Of a stretch of 64,000 bases of DNA, positions 1 through 9,600 are shown piece by piece; the first letter of the stretch is position 1, and each line of letters starts with the position of its first letter. The DNA comes from Arenibacter certesii DSM 19833. Lineage in GTDB: Bacteria > Bacteroidota > Bacteroidia > Flavobacteriales > Flavobacteriaceae. The position numbers were made by a program, and so were the translations under genes. The stretch covers positions 147,954 to 211,953 of the forward strand of contig NZ_AUCB01000006.1 in assembly GCF_000429545.1 (NCBI RefSeq). The letters run 5' to 3'. Under the pieces are notes generated by a model, which made no database searches, was not told where the DNA came from, and saw only the letters and a list, made by a program, of their open reading frames with translations.

Positions 1-276
1 TAGAACCTAATAAGGCGATTAGGGAATTTACTTCTGCTGAATAAGCGCGTTACTGCACAAACAATGGATGTAGCATCTTAATAAGTATACCTACTGGTTC
101 CAAGGTCATTTAAAAAATGAGACTATACTTAAATTGAACTAAACTATTTGAAATCATGCAATCGCACTGACTAAAACCAGTTGATTGCATATGTTAAAGT
201 TATATTAAAAATTTAATGTATTGTAACAACAGCCTCTTTCATACGTCTTTTTTATATTCACTAAGGAATAAATTTC
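1..276. other. Upstream non-coding region of the DUF5916 gene
   Basis: No convincing gene is visible. One frame reads 13 codons to a stop at 42-44 and could be the tail of a gene starting before the window, but it is too short to judge. An inverted repeat (ATGCAATC at 156-163, GATTGCAT at 183-190, with an inner ACTG/CAGT pair) lies about 90 bases before the start codon. It has no T-run after it, so it is more likely an operator or mRNA hairpin than a terminator. Confidence 0.3.
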
Positions 277-2928
277 ATGAAAACGAGCTGCTTAGCTTTA
301 TGTGTTCTACTATTCACACAAATAATTTGCTACGCTCAAGACTCAACAGCAATCTTAATTAAAAAGACCTACACCACCCAATATATTAGGGATATGCTTC
401 CCCCTTATGTAGATGGAAACTTGGAGGAGGATACATGGTCATTGGTACCATGGGAAGGTGGTTTTGTGGAGCAGAGACCAGACGAAAATACCGAGCCAGA
501 TCATCAGACCAAATTTAAAATTCTTTACGATAAGCACTTCCTCTATGTAGGTATCCGTTGTTACGACAGTGAACCCAACAAGATAGAAAAGCGACTATCT
601 AGACGCGATGGTTTTGAAGGAGATTGGATCGCTATTTTTATCGATAGTTATTTTGATAAACGCACCGCATTCGGCTTTTTGGTGACTGCAGCAGGGGTAA
701 AGGCCGATATTTTAGAATCTAATAATGGAGAAAATGAGGATGAGAGCTGGAATCCTATCTGGTATACTAAAACCAAAATAGATTTAGAAGGATGGACAGC
801 AGAAATGAAAATACCTTTAAGTCAGCTTAAATTTGGTGCAACCAAGGAGCAAACTTGGGGATTACAATTAATGCGCCGACTTTTTAGGGAAGAGGAGCGA
901 TCCGTATGGCAACGTCTGCCCCAAGATACCCCTGGTTTTGTAAGTGAATTTGGCATGCTCCAAGGCCTCATTGATCTAGAACCCCAAAAACAATTGGAAA
1001 TTCAGCCATACGCCATCTCAAAACTGGAAACGTATGAAGAAGAACAAAACAATCCGTTCCTAACAGGACAAGATGGAAAGTTTACTGCGGGCCTAGATGC
1101 CAAAATCGGTATTACAAATGACCTCACCCTAGACCTCACTATAAACCCAGACTTTGGGCAGGTAGAGGCAGATCCATCGGCTATTGCTTTAGATGGATTT
1201 CAGATATTTTTCGAAGAAAAACGTCCATTCTTTGTTGAGAATAAAAATATATTCGATTATCGCGTCTCCCCTTCCCAAGCAGGAAATACCTTTGGATTCG
1301 ACAATGTATTTTATTCGAGAAGAATAGGAAGAAGTCCACAAGGATTTCCACAAACCGAAGCAGGCGAATTTGTAGACCAACCAGACAATACCGCTATCCT
1401 AGGAGCTGCAAAATTCAGTGGAAAAACTAAGGACGGATGGTCTATCGGAATTCTAGAGAGCACCACAGCACGAAAGTATGCTACCATAGACAATAACGGT
1501 CAGCGAAGGAGAGAGGTAGTAGAACCGTTGACAAATTATTTTGTGGGACGATTACAAAAAGACTTTAATAACCGTAATAGCTATATTGGAGGTATTTTCA
1601 CCACTACTAACAGAGAAAACCTAAATGAAGATCTTAGTTTTCTACACAAATCCGCCTATTCAGGAGGGTTCGACTTTAAACATCAGTGGAATGAGCGCAA
1701 CTGGTACATAGCAGGAAATATACTATGGAGCCACGTACAGGGAGACACTACGGCCATTATTCAAACCCAGAAATCTATCACCCATTTGTTTCAGAGAGTT
1801 GGTGCAAAACACCTAAGCCTTGATCCCAATAGAACCTCCATGAGCGGCACCGGAGGAAATATTCAAGTAGGGAAGGTAGGGAACGGGCATTGGAAATTTG
1901 AAACCGGATTTACTTGGAGATCTCCGGAGTTAGAACTTAACAATGTAGGCTTTCAGCGTCAGGCAGATGACCTAAGACACTATAATTGGATCGGGTATCA
2001 AACTCTAAAACCAGACAATAACTTCCGAAAAGTGGGTATCAATTACAATCATTGGAGCGTTTGGGACTTTGGAGGCAATCATAACCTTTTACAATTTAAT
2101 ACCAGTAGTTGGCAAAACTGGAAAAATAATTGGTTTACAAATGTTGGATTCAATTACTCCCCCATACAATATTCCAATTATGCGTTAAGAGGCGGACCAA
2201 GATTGCGACTGTCACCAGAAATTAGTTTTTCTAATGGGATGGAAACAGATAGCCGCAAGAAACTTCAATTATCTATATTCCAAAATGGTAGCAAAGCCAT
2301 GGACAATTCCAATAAATCCTATAGTATAGAATTGGGGATTAGTTATCAACCATTAAATGCATTGCGTATTTCTGCCTTTCCCGAATATGGCACCGTTAAC
2401 AACAACTTACAGTATATAAATAACATTACCACCCACAATGGCATCACCTACCTCAACGGAACAGTAGAGCAGAAGACCTTGAGCATGTCCGTGAGATTAA
2501 ATTATACCATCAATCCAAACCTATCTATTCAATATTGGGGACAACCCTTTATATCTAATGGCCGTTACTTTAATTTTAAGGAAATAAAAGATCCCTTGGC
2601 CACGTCTTTTGAAAACAGGATAATTAGCTATCAAAAGAACCAAATTACCTTAAATGAGAATATCTATTCGGTAGATTCTAACATAGATGGCACGGTAGAT
2701 TTCACATTCGACAACCCAAATTTCTCGGTGATTCAATTTCGATCAAATTTAGTTTTACGTTGGGAATATATCCCTGGGTCCGAGCTGTTTTTAGTGTGGT
2801 CACAGGACGTATCCCGCTCCGGAGACCCACAACTCACACTCTTTAACGGGCTAAAGGATAATATATTTAACGGAGAGAAACCCAAAAACATCTTTCTACT
2901 AAAGGCCACATACCGCTTTGTACTATAG
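277..2928 (+). CDS. DUF5916 outer-membrane protein with CBM9-like N-terminal domain
   Basis: This 883-residue protein begins with a signal peptide (MKTSCLALCVLLFTQ, cleavage near YAQ-D at about residue 21). Residues about 35-220 look like the family-9 carbohydrate-binding fold found at the front of DUF5916 proteins (PYVDGNLEEDTW, then FLYVGIRCYDSEP). The rest, about 240-883, is rich in alternating aromatic and polar strands and ends in an aromatic-hydrophobic strand (ATYRFVL), as expected for an outer-membrane beta-barrel. The family is common in Bacteroidota; its substrate is unknown, although the CBM9-like domain hints at glycan contact. It stands alone on the plus strand and converges on the DUF423 gene. 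I am confident of the family, not of a function. Confidence 0.85.
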   Translation: MKTSCLALCVLLFTQIICYAQDSTAILIKKTYTTQYIRDMLPPYVDGNLEEDTWSLVPWEGGFVEQRPDENTEPDHQTKFKILYDKHFLYVGIRCYDSEPNKIEKRLSRRDGFEGDWIAIFIDSYFDKRTAFGFLVTAAGVKADILESNNGENEDESWNPIWYTKTKIDLEGWTAEMKIPLSQLKFGATKEQTWGLQLMRRLFREEERSVWQRLPQDTPGFVSEFGMLQGLIDLEPQKQLEIQPYAISKLETYEEEQNNPFLTGQDGKFTAGLDAKIGITNDLTLDLTINPDFGQVEADPSAIALDGFQIFFEEKRPFFVENKNIFDYRVSPSQAGNTFGFDNVFYSRRIGRSPQGFPQTEAGEFVDQPDNTAILGAAKFSGKTKDGWSIGILESTTARKYATIDNNGQRRREVVEPLTNYFVGRLQKDFNNRNSYIGGIFTTTNRENLNEDLSFLHKSAYSGGFDFKHQWNERNWYIAGNILWSHVQGDTTAIIQTQKSITHLFQRVGAKHLSLDPNRTSMSGTGGNIQVGKVGNGHWKFETGFTWRSPELELNNVGFQRQADDLRHYNWIGYQTLKPDNNFRKVGINYNHWSVWDFGGNHNLLQFNTSSWQNWKNNWFTNVGFNYSPIQYSNYALRGGPRLRLSPEISFSNGMETDSRKKLQLSIFQNGSKAMDNSNKSYSIELGISYQPLNALRISAFPEYGTVNNNLQYINNITTHNGITYLNGTVEQKTLSMSVRLNYTINPNLSIQYWGQPFISNGRYFNFKEIKDPLATSFENRIISYQKNQITLNENIYSVDSNIDGTVDFTFDNPNFSVIQFRSNLVLRWEYIPGSELFLVWSQDVSRSGDPQLTLFNGLKDNIFNGEKPKNIFLLKATYRFVL

Positions 2929-2946
2929 AAGAACTTCCTAACTGCT

Positions 2947-3333
2947 CTATACCCATTCCTTAATAAAGGAAAATAATAACAGTCCCCAACCTACTACCAA
3001 CAACAATCCCCCTAAGGGCGTTACGGGACCTAAAAATCGCACGTTAAGACCTTTGGAAGCTCCTATAACTAAACCGTAAATACTAAAGGAAAACAAAAAG
3101 ACCCCAAGCATAAAACAATAGGCCATATACTTTTCTAGAGGCGATTCTAAATTTAAATTAAACCCTAACACTATCAATAAAATAGCATGATACATCTGGT
3201 ACTTTACTCCCGTCTCAAAACTTGTCAATTGTTCTGCTGTTAGCGTTTTTTTTAACGCATGTGCTCCAAAAGCACCAAAAACGATGGCCAATAAACCGTA
3301 TAGCGACCCAATAACATGTACTATTAATACCAT
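2947..3333 (-). CDS. DUF423 family small inner-membrane protein
   Basis: This 128-residue protein has about four hydrophobic helices and the family's N-terminal signature (GLLAIVFGAFGAHALK), followed by a conserved-looking SFETGVKYQMYHA stretch and a C-terminal PLGGLLLVVGW helix. Length and motifs fit the DUF423 (YgdD-like) family, whose function is unknown. It is the last gene of a leftward group, 25 bases after the DUF2141 gene, and converges with the DUF5916 gene 18 bases away with no obvious terminator between them. Confidence 0.85.
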   Translation of the reverse strand: MVLIVHVIGSLYGLLAIVFGAFGAHALKKTLTAEQLTSFETGVKYQMYHAILLIVLGFNLNLESPLEKYMAYCFMLGVFLFSFSIYGLVIGASKGLNVRFLGPVTPLGGLLLVVGWGLLLFSFIKEWV

Positions 3334-3358
3334 AAACCTATTTCTTAATCAATTTACC

Positions 3359-3769
3359 TTAATTAACCCAAACCTCTAAAATCGTATCTCTGGAGACGAA
3401 CACCACACAGTCTTTATAGGAAGGGGGACCAAAAAGTTTCATTTTAGCATTGGAAAAAGCCACCTTCTCCTTAGGAATACCTAGCCAATTCACATCTAAT
3501 TCATCATTACCGTTTTCATCGTGAAACACCGCTAGAGCGTAATTCCCACTGGGGAGATCATCAATGAGCACCGTTGTAGTGTTTTCTTTTGCAACAACAC
3601 TATTTGACCTAAAAACTTTATCGAACTTTAAAAAATTTTCAGCTTCCGTATAAAGCGCTACACTAATCTTCCCTTTGTTCGAAGGAACCCCTTTCACCTC
3701 AACGGATAGGTTAATTTGAGACATACCCAGCATTGGGACAATAAGAACTAATAACAAAACCTGTCTCAT
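3359..3769 (-). CDS. DUF2141 domain secreted protein
   Basis: This 136-residue protein has a signal peptide (MRQVLLLVLIVPMLGMSQ). The mature part matches the DUF2141 pattern of a small beta-sandwich: VKGVPSNKGKISVALY near residue 26, LPSGNYALAVFHDENGND near 72-90, and a LGIPKEK segment. DUF2141 proteins are common periplasmic or surface proteins in Bacteroidota; their role is not known. It is 25 bases upstream of DUF423, and 144 bases separate it from the small membrane protein before it, so it may have its own promoter. Confidence 0.85.
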   Translation of the reverse strand: MRQVLLLVLIVPMLGMSQINLSVEVKGVPSNKGKISVALYTEAENFLKFDKVFRSNSVVAKENTTTVLIDDLPSGNYALAVFHDENGNDELDVNWLGIPKEKVAFSNAKMKLFGPPSYKDCVVFVSRDTILEVWVN

Positions 3770-3913
3770 AATAGCGATTTTTTGTTTTAGGCAATACTCT
3801 TAAATAAAAGCCAGTCGACATCGAAAAGAATATACCGATAACCTCTGAAAATTCATCTTAATGGAGCCTTTAAATCTTACTTAGCGGACAATATGTCACT
3901 ATATATCAGCAAA

Positions 3914-4345
3914 CTACTCCTTCTCCACATTAATTTTTGACGACAAATAATCGTAAAGGGCTTTAGTTGCAGTACTGTCAGACAAATTAAAGTACATTTT
4001 TAAAGAGTCGTTATAGACCATTCTTATTTTAGAGTGGGACAGTTTATCCACAAAAACATGCACCTTCGTTTCACCTATGCTATCTTCCTTAAATACCCCT
4101 TTCTCTATTTCTTTGACCGAAAATCCATTTATACGTTCCATAGAAGGAATTTTAGGCACCATAGTAAGGCTGTCCATTTCTGAAAATGGAATTTTCTGAT
4201 AATAAATCCCTGAAAAAATGCGGAAAGAATTATTCTCTATTTTCGTCCAGTTTTTATAATGTGCCATAAAGGCCAAAGAAACTACTATTAAAGTCACCAC
4301 TATAAGCAGATTCAATAACCATGAACTCTTACTATTCTGTGCCAT
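3914..4345 (-). CDS. Hypothetical membrane-anchored protein
   Basis: This 143-residue protein has one N-terminal transmembrane helix (LLNLLIVVTLIVVSLAFMA, about residues 10-28). The remaining soluble part is rich in beta strands with several lysines and serines. I do not recognise the family; the layout of one helix plus a small beta domain resembles PH-like membrane domains, but this is a guess. It starts 3 bases after the stop of the S9 peptidase gene, so the two are almost certainly co-transcribed and probably translationally coupled. Confidence 0.6.
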   Translation of the reverse strand: MAQNSKSSWLLNLLIVVTLIVVSLAFMAHYKNWTKIENNSFRIFSGIYYQKIPFSEMDSLTMVPKIPSMERINGFSVKEIEKGVFKEDSIGETKVHVFVDKLSHSKIRMVYNDSLKMYFNLSDSTATKALYDYLSSKINVEKE

Positions 4346-4348
4346 ATA

Positions 4349-6382
4349 TTAATTATTAGGGGTCTTATATTTATCGAACCAAGCCAAAATATTGGCCACT
4401 TTAGTGATTAAGTTACTGGGTCTATTGGCAATTCCGTGACTAGCTTCAGGTACTTCAACCAAAACAGTCTCTATCTTACGCAGCTTTAACGCGTGGTATA
4501 ATTGTTTGGCCTCACTGGGAGGTGTCCTTAGGTCATCCATACCCACCATTACCAAAGTAGGGGTTTCTATATTGCCCACTAGGGATATGGGGGAAAATTT
4601 CCAATATTCCTCAAAATTCTCCCAAGGTTGCCCAGGCAATCTAGAATGGGCATACCCAAAGTAATTATCGGCCACCAATGTTTTACTAATCCAGTTCATA
4701 ACTGGTTTAATAACGGCTGCTGCCTCAAATCTATTGTTCTTCCCTATCATCCAGGCAGACATAATACCTCCTGCACTACCTCCTGTAACAAATAATTGAT
4801 CTTCATGAGCGATCCCCATTTTAATACAATGGTCTACGCCGTCCATAACATCGTTATAATCCTCGCCTGGGTAGTTGTGGAATAACAAGTTCCCAAATTC
4901 TTCCCCATAACTGGTACTTCCCCTAGGGTTAGGATAAAATACTACATATCCCGCTGCTGCAAATAGCTGTATCTCTGCACTAAATCGGTCTCCATAATTT
5001 AAAATGGGACCTCCGTGGTTTTCTACCAAAAAAGGATACATTTTTTCAGGATCATAATTGGGAGGATAAACCACCCAACCTTGAAGCTCTCTTTGGTCCA
5101 CTGAAGAAGTATACCATACTTCCTCTACCTTCCCCAAGGTTCTAAAATCGAACAAAGCCTTATTTAAACCAGTGATTTTATCCGTTTTATTAGATCTAGA
5201 ATTCACCACGGCCAGTTCTGCTGGGTGATAAGGAGTGGACAAGGTATAGGCAATATGCCCATTTTGCGAAACACTAAAAGAACCACTAGCATAGGGCCTT
5301 CCTAATGTGGTCCCTCCCATATTATCGGCAAGTTTAGACGTTTTTCCACTTAAAGAAACATATCCTATCTTACTATTACCTTTATCGTCATAAGAAAAAT
5401 AAAGTCCCCTACTTTTGGCATCCCATACAATATTCTCTACATCCCTATCCAGCTCCATAGGAATTTCCCTTTGGTTCTGGCCGTCTACATCCATTATATA
5501 TAAGCGGGTAACCTGATACGCCTGCACCCTATCTTCATAGCCCAGATAAGCTATATGCTTGCCGTTGGGAGAGACTATTGGATTTTTATCAGGACCTCGT
5601 TTTTGAGTGAGCTGTATTGTATTTCCACTAACCACATCTACTGCATAGACCTCGCTATTTCTAAAATCGTATTCCCAATCTACATTTCTATTTCCCGAAA
5701 AATAGATCTTTTGTCCGTCCAACGACCAAGAAAGTGGACCTCCATGATGAAAATCCCCACTAGTAATCTGTCCTTCTGCCCCTCCATTGGCAGGGATAAG
5801 AAAGATATGGTTGAATCCTGGAGGGATATAACCGCTACCATCCCTTTCGTGGTGCAATCTATCTGTTATTCTTGGGGCCTCTGCCCATTTTGCCCCTTTG
5901 GGTTTTTTAGGAATCTTAGCCGCTACCGGTGCATCTCTATCCACATGCATGGAAAAGGCCAACTGATCTCCTTGGGGAGACCAAGACAGGGAAGACGGAC
6001 TGAAAGGAAGCTGCGAGATTTTAGCCAGCTTTCCGGACCCCATCCAGTACATAAAAATTTCTGCACCTTGGTCTGTAGCACTAATAAATGCCAATCTATC
6101 GCCGTTAGGTGACCACACTGCGCTAGATTCATTTACTTCCCTAGACGTGATCTTTTGGTGTTGGGAACCATCGGATTTAATCATCCATAGGTTACCCACG
6201 GCTTTATCATCCATGATATCGAACCCCATTCTCCGATATACAATCCAATCCCCCTGAGGAGAAATTTGAGGATCGGAAACGTATTCTAGATCAAATACAT
6301 CTAAATAAGAAAAAACTTTATCCTCTGCCTGACTAAAATTTAGGAGAGGAATCAATAAAAACAATAGAAATCGATACGACAT
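4349..6382 (-). CDS. S9 family serine peptidase (acylaminoacyl/dipeptidyl peptidase type)
   Basis: This 677-residue protein has a signal peptide (MSYRFLLFLLIPLLNFSQA), a WD40-like beta-propeller (about residues 25-400, with repeats of the form SPNGDRLAFIS and SWSPQGDQLAFS), and a C-terminal alpha/beta hydrolase domain (about 420-675). The catalytic triad can be read: Ser536 in GGSAGG, Asp617 in GMDDLRTP and His649 in EASHG. This is the prolyl oligopeptidase fold of S9C-type exopeptidases, probably acting on peptides in the periplasm. It heads a leftward group with the small membrane-anchored protein 3 bases downstream. A possible -7 element for the minus strand (TATTTTTG read leftward) lies at 6446-6453. 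Confidence 0.9.
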   Translation of the reverse strand: MSYRFLLFLLIPLLNFSQAEDKVFSYLDVFDLEYVSDPQISPQGDWIVYRRMGFDIMDDKAVGNLWMIKSDGSQHQKITSREVNESSAVWSPNGDRLAFISATDQGAEIFMYWMGSGKLAKISQLPFSPSSLSWSPQGDQLAFSMHVDRDAPVAAKIPKKPKGAKWAEAPRITDRLHHERDGSGYIPPGFNHIFLIPANGGAEGQITSGDFHHGGPLSWSLDGQKIYFSGNRNVDWEYDFRNSEVYAVDVVSGNTIQLTQKRGPDKNPIVSPNGKHIAYLGYEDRVQAYQVTRLYIMDVDGQNQREIPMELDRDVENIVWDAKSRGLYFSYDDKGNSKIGYVSLSGKTSKLADNMGGTTLGRPYASGSFSVSQNGHIAYTLSTPYHPAELAVVNSRSNKTDKITGLNKALFDFRTLGKVEEVWYTSSVDQRELQGWVVYPPNYDPEKMYPFLVENHGGPILNYGDRFSAEIQLFAAAGYVVFYPNPRGSTSYGEEFGNLLFHNYPGEDYNDVMDGVDHCIKMGIAHEDQLFVTGGSAGGIMSAWMIGKNNRFEAAAVIKPVMNWISKTLVADNYFGYAHSRLPGQPWENFEEYWKFSPISLVGNIETPTLVMVGMDDLRTPPSEAKQLYHALKLRKIETVLVEVPEASHGIANRPSNLITKVANILAWFDKYKTPNN

Positions 6383-6480
6383 GTAATTATGGCTGTTGGA
6401 TTGTTAAAATTTCGGCTAAGCCTCTTAGGCTATAAAATAACAAATCAAAAATAACTGGTAATTTCTTCAAAAAAAAGTGA

Positions 6481-7641
6481 TTATCCTCTAAACAAAAAGA
6501 ATCTATCTTTCATTTCCTCTATGGCAGCACTTTTATTGGTAATGATATAATTAATAGCCTCGGAAGTAAACGTTTTCCCTTTATCGGTCAAGGAAATAAT
6601 ACTATCATCTATGGTAATCATATTATTTTTTAACGCAAGATCCAAGACAGACTGTGCACGCACTTTATGCCAATTAATATGTTCGTTAAGGTGATTAATA
6701 TGACGTTCCGATTTTTCTGAATGATTTTGGAGATGCAATAAAAAGGTTAGTAAATGCACTTCCACTTTTTGTCGTTTTTGACGATATAGCACTGAGATTA
6801 ACCCTCTGTTGGGTGAAAACATATAGATTAAAAAGAACAATACGCCCAAAACGGTAGTGATAGAACCTGCTATGGAAGCATCCAACCAATGGGCCACCCA
6901 ATAGCCAAGTATCGCACCAATAATTCCAAAAACAGAGGCCATCAATAGCATTTTCTTAAGATTATTGGTCAAAAGATAAGCCATAGCAGGCGGAGCGATC
7001 ATAAGTGCCACTACCAAAATTGCCCCTACTGCATCAAAAGCTCCAACAGTAGTAACCGAAGCAACCGTCATAAGGCCATAATGCATGATAACTGGCGAAA
7101 ACCCAAGGGTGGCCGCCAACTGCTTGTCGAAAGTGCTAATTTTCAATTCCTTAAAGAAGGCCAATAAAAGGGCAAGAGTTACCAATAAAATAATCCCAAT
7201 TACCCAAAGGGATTTTGGCCCCATATCTGCACTTCCAATTATCACACGGTCGAAGGGTGCAAAGGCCAGCTCTCCCAATAGTACGGCATCCACATCCAAA
7301 TGCACATCTCCTGCATTTTTGGCAATCAATATTACCCCAATACTAAAAAGAGAGGGAAAAACCAGGCCAATGGCCGTGTCTTCCTTCACCAATCCCGTCT
7401 TTTGGATATATTCTACTAGTACTACCGTAAGAATGCCACTAAAGGCAGCCAATAAGATTAACCACGGAGAGTTCAGGTCTTCGGTAAGGAAAAATCCAAT
7501 TACTATTCCGGGCAATATAGAATGACTAATAGCATCACTGATCATGGCCATTTTACGAAGCACCAAGAAGGTACCCGGAATGGCACAGGCCACAGCAACA
7601 ATGCAAGCAATAAGTTGTATTTCTATTTGCGCGCTAGTCAT
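6481..7641 (-). CDS. Metal ABC transporter permease (ABC-3 family) with winged-helix tail
   Basis: This 386-residue protein has about eight or nine transmembrane helices in residues 1-285, with the ABC-3 (MntB/ZnuB/TroC) pattern including AISHSILPGIVIGF early and AVGAILVVALMIAPPAMAYLL in the middle. Residues about 290-386 are soluble and look like a winged-helix domain (HINWHKVRAQSVLDLALKNN, then IISLTDKGKTF), which ordinary MntB or ZnuB proteins of about 280 residues lack. It is the last gene of the metal-uptake operon, and its start overlaps the end of the other permease by 8 bases. It imports manganese, iron or zinc; the sequence does not decide which. Confidence 0.88.
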   Translation of the reverse strand: MTSAQIEIQLIACIVAVACAIPGTFLVLRKMAMISDAISHSILPGIVIGFFLTEDLNSPWLILLAAFSGILTVVLVEYIQKTGLVKEDTAIGLVFPSLFSIGVILIAKNAGDVHLDVDAVLLGELAFAPFDRVIIGSADMGPKSLWVIGIILLVTLALLLAFFKELKISTFDKQLAATLGFSPVIMHYGLMTVASVTTVGAFDAVGAILVVALMIAPPAMAYLLTNNLKKMLLMASVFGIIGAILGYWVAHWLDASIAGSITTVLGVLFFLIYMFSPNRGLISVLYRQKRQKVEVHLLTFLLHLQNHSEKSERHINHLNEHINWHKVRAQSVLDLALKNNMITIDDSIISLTDKGKTFTSEAINYIITNKSAAIEEMKDRFFLFRG

Positions 7642-8761
7642 GGGTATTGTCTTGCTGGTTATACAGATTCATGGCCTTATCATACCCTTTCTGGGTAAGG
7701 GACCACATAGGACCATCTACGGTGATATATGCTCTATCCTCTAAGTTTTTTAAAGAGTTCCGGGTATATCCCTGAAAATTATTAAGAATTTTAATCTTAT
7801 GGGGGTGAGATATATCATTATGGGTCTTGGCTATTTCAAACATAAAATAAAGCGTCTTATGCAATTGTAGATCGTTCCTATTTTTCCAATGCCTAATCTC
7901 ACGGAACAAAATCCCCCTCCCTGGGGAGAAAAGAAAAGAAATCACCACAATGGCAGCCGCGATCAAAACAATTACCGGCCCAGTAGGAAGGTTGTTGGAA
8001 GTAGCACTGATTGCAGTCCCGAATATTCCAGACAATGCCCCAAAAAGTGATGCTAGGAAAACCATTATCCCCAAATTATTAGTCCATTGCCTAGCTGCAG
8101 CCGCAGGTGCAAGTAACATGGCACTCATAAGTACCACACCCACCGTTTGTAAGCCTATCACAATAGCCATAACAATTAGCGTAGTCATTAAGACATCCAA
8201 CACATAGGTATTCAACCCTAGGGATTTACTGTAATCTGGATCAAAATGTAGCACTTTAAATTCTTTCCAAAAAATGATTAAAACCACTAAGGAAACCCCC
8301 ATTACCACGGCCATTAACCACACATCGCTTTCTACCAAGGTAGCTGCCTGTCCAAATAGGTACTTATCCAATCCCGCTTGCTGAGCATCGGGCATTTTCT
8401 GCACAAAAGTCAATAACAGCATCCCAAAACCAAAGAATAGCGATAGGATTAAACCAAGGGCGGTGTCGGACTTTAGATGGGTTTTCTTAATAATACCACT
8501 AATCCAAAAAGTACCTATCAGTCCACTTATCAATGCCCCTATCAATAGCGTGTTGCTCGTTTTTGCACCGGTGATTAAAAACGCGATTACTATTCCTGGA
8601 AGGGCTGCATGGGAAATAGCATCGCCCAAAAGACTTTGTTTTCGCAGTACTGCAAAACTACCCAGCATCCCGCAGACTATTCCCAAAATAGCAGTACCCA
8701 GGGTAATAGTACGCAGGGTATAGTCTGTGAGCACTAAAGAAAAATATTCCTGTACGGACAT
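7634..8761 (-). CDS. Metal ABC transporter permease (ABC-3 family) with winged-helix tail
   Basis: This 375-residue protein is the first of two paralogous permeases. Residues about 1-290 hold the ABC-3 membrane domain (SHAALPGIVIAFLI near the start, VGVVLMSAMLLAPAAAARQW in the middle). The soluble tail, about 295-375, reads like a DtxR-type winged helix (NNFQGYTRNSLKNLEDRAYI, then WSLTQKGYDKAM). Treponemal TroC/TroD-type permeases are likewise longer than MntB, but the tail is unusual enough to report as a finding. It starts 6 bases after the ATPase gene and overlaps the next permease by 8 bases. The two permeases probably pair as a heterodimer. Confidence 0.88.
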   Translation of the reverse strand: MSVQEYFSLVLTDYTLRTITLGTAILGIVCGMLGSFAVLRKQSLLGDAISHAALPGIVIAFLITGAKTSNTLLIGALISGLIGTFWISGIIKKTHLKSDTALGLILSLFFGFGMLLLTFVQKMPDAQQAGLDKYLFGQAATLVESDVWLMAVVMGVSLVVLIIFWKEFKVLHFDPDYSKSLGLNTYVLDVLMTTLIVMAIVIGLQTVGVVLMSAMLLAPAAAARQWTNNLGIMVFLASLFGALSGIFGTAISATSNNLPTGPVIVLIAAAIVVISFLFSPGRGILFREIRHWKNRNDLQLHKTLYFMFEIAKTHNDISHPHKIKILNNFQGYTRNSLKNLEDRAYITVDGPMWSLTQKGYDKAMNLYNQQDNTHD

Positions 8762-8767
8762 AAAATT

Positions 8768-9505
8768 TTATTGTAATAAACTAACCTTATAATTAATCCC
8801 ATAGGTCTTGGTAAGGTTGTCATCATTAAAAATATCCTTGACCGAGCCCGTAGCTATTTTTTTTACGTTAAGAAAGGTCACCCAATCAAAATATTCGGGA
8901 ACCGTTTGTAAATCGTGATGCACTACCACCACTGTTTTTCCAGATTTCCTTAATTCCTTTAAAATATTAATAATGGCCTTTTCGGTCGTGGCATCCACCC
9001 CTTGAAAAGGTTCGTCCATAATATAAATACTAGCCTTTTGCACTAGAGCTCTCGCTAAAAACACCCGTTGTTGCTGGCCCCCACTAAGCTGACTTATCTG
9101 CCTACTTCTAAACTCCAGCATCCCAACCTTTTCCAAAGCTTCCAAGGCCTCTTTCTTCTCGGTTTTCCCCGGCCGTTTTATCCAACCCAGACTCCCATAG
9201 GTTCCCATAAGCACAACATCTAGGGCCGTAGTTGGAAAGTCCCAATCTACACTACCTTTTTGGGGAACATAGGCCACCTCCTTGTATTGCTTTTTATATG
9301 GTTTCCCAAATATTTCTATGGTACCTGCAATGGGTTTTACAATATCTAACATAGCCTTAATCAAAGTAGATTTCCCTGCCCCATTAGGTCCTACAATGGC
9401 CATAAGTACACCTTCTGGAATAGACAGATCTACATCCCATAGCACCGGCTTAAAGTTATAAGCTACCGTTAGGTCATCGACTTTTATAGCTATTTTATCC
9501 TTCAT
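8768..9505 (-). CDS. Metal ABC transporter ATP-binding protein
   Basis: This 245-residue ATPase has a Walker A at residues 39-47 (GPNGAGKST), the Q-loop near 82, the ABC signature LSGGQQQ at 140-146, a Walker B at 160-166 (IYIMDEP) and the switch histidines at 196-197. Sequence and length fit the MntA/ZnuC/TroB subfamily. It powers the two permeases encoded immediately downstream. It lies 95 bases after the binding-protein gene; that gap contains an imperfect dyad (TTTAG at 9536-9540, CTAAA at 9552-9556) related to the operator at the head of the operon. Confidence 0.92.
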   Translation of the reverse strand: MKDKIAIKVDDLTVAYNFKPVLWDVDLSIPEGVLMAIVGPNGAGKSTLIKAMLDIVKPIAGTIEIFGKPYKKQYKEVAYVPQKGSVDWDFPTTALDVVLMGTYGSLGWIKRPGKTEKKEALEALEKVGMLEFRSRQISQLSGGQQQRVFLARALVQKASIYIMDEPFQGVDATTEKAIINILKELRKSGKTVVVVHHDLQTVPEYFDWVTFLNVKKIATGSVKDIFNDDNLTKTYGINYKVSLLQ

Positions 9506-9600
9506 GTTTCCTGGTAGGTATTATTTGTTATGGACTTTAGGTGTATGCCTACTAAACTTTTCACTACTACCAACCACTACCTTAAGATCCGTTTTCATCT

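Noticed and set aside
3..44. Thirteen codons ending in a stop at the left edge, possible tail of an upstream gene
   Set aside because: Too short to recognise; kept only as a remark in the description of the first 276 bases.
5555..6112. Open frame of 185 codons on the plus strand inside the S9 peptidase gene
   Set aside because: It is antisense to a gene with an intact catalytic triad, has a cysteine-rich, low-complexity composition and matches no family.
9536..9556. Second metal-regulator operator before the ATPase gene
   Set aside because: Only the outer TTTAG/CTAAA bases are symmetric and the spacing differs from the perfect dyad, so it is mentioned but not listed as a site.
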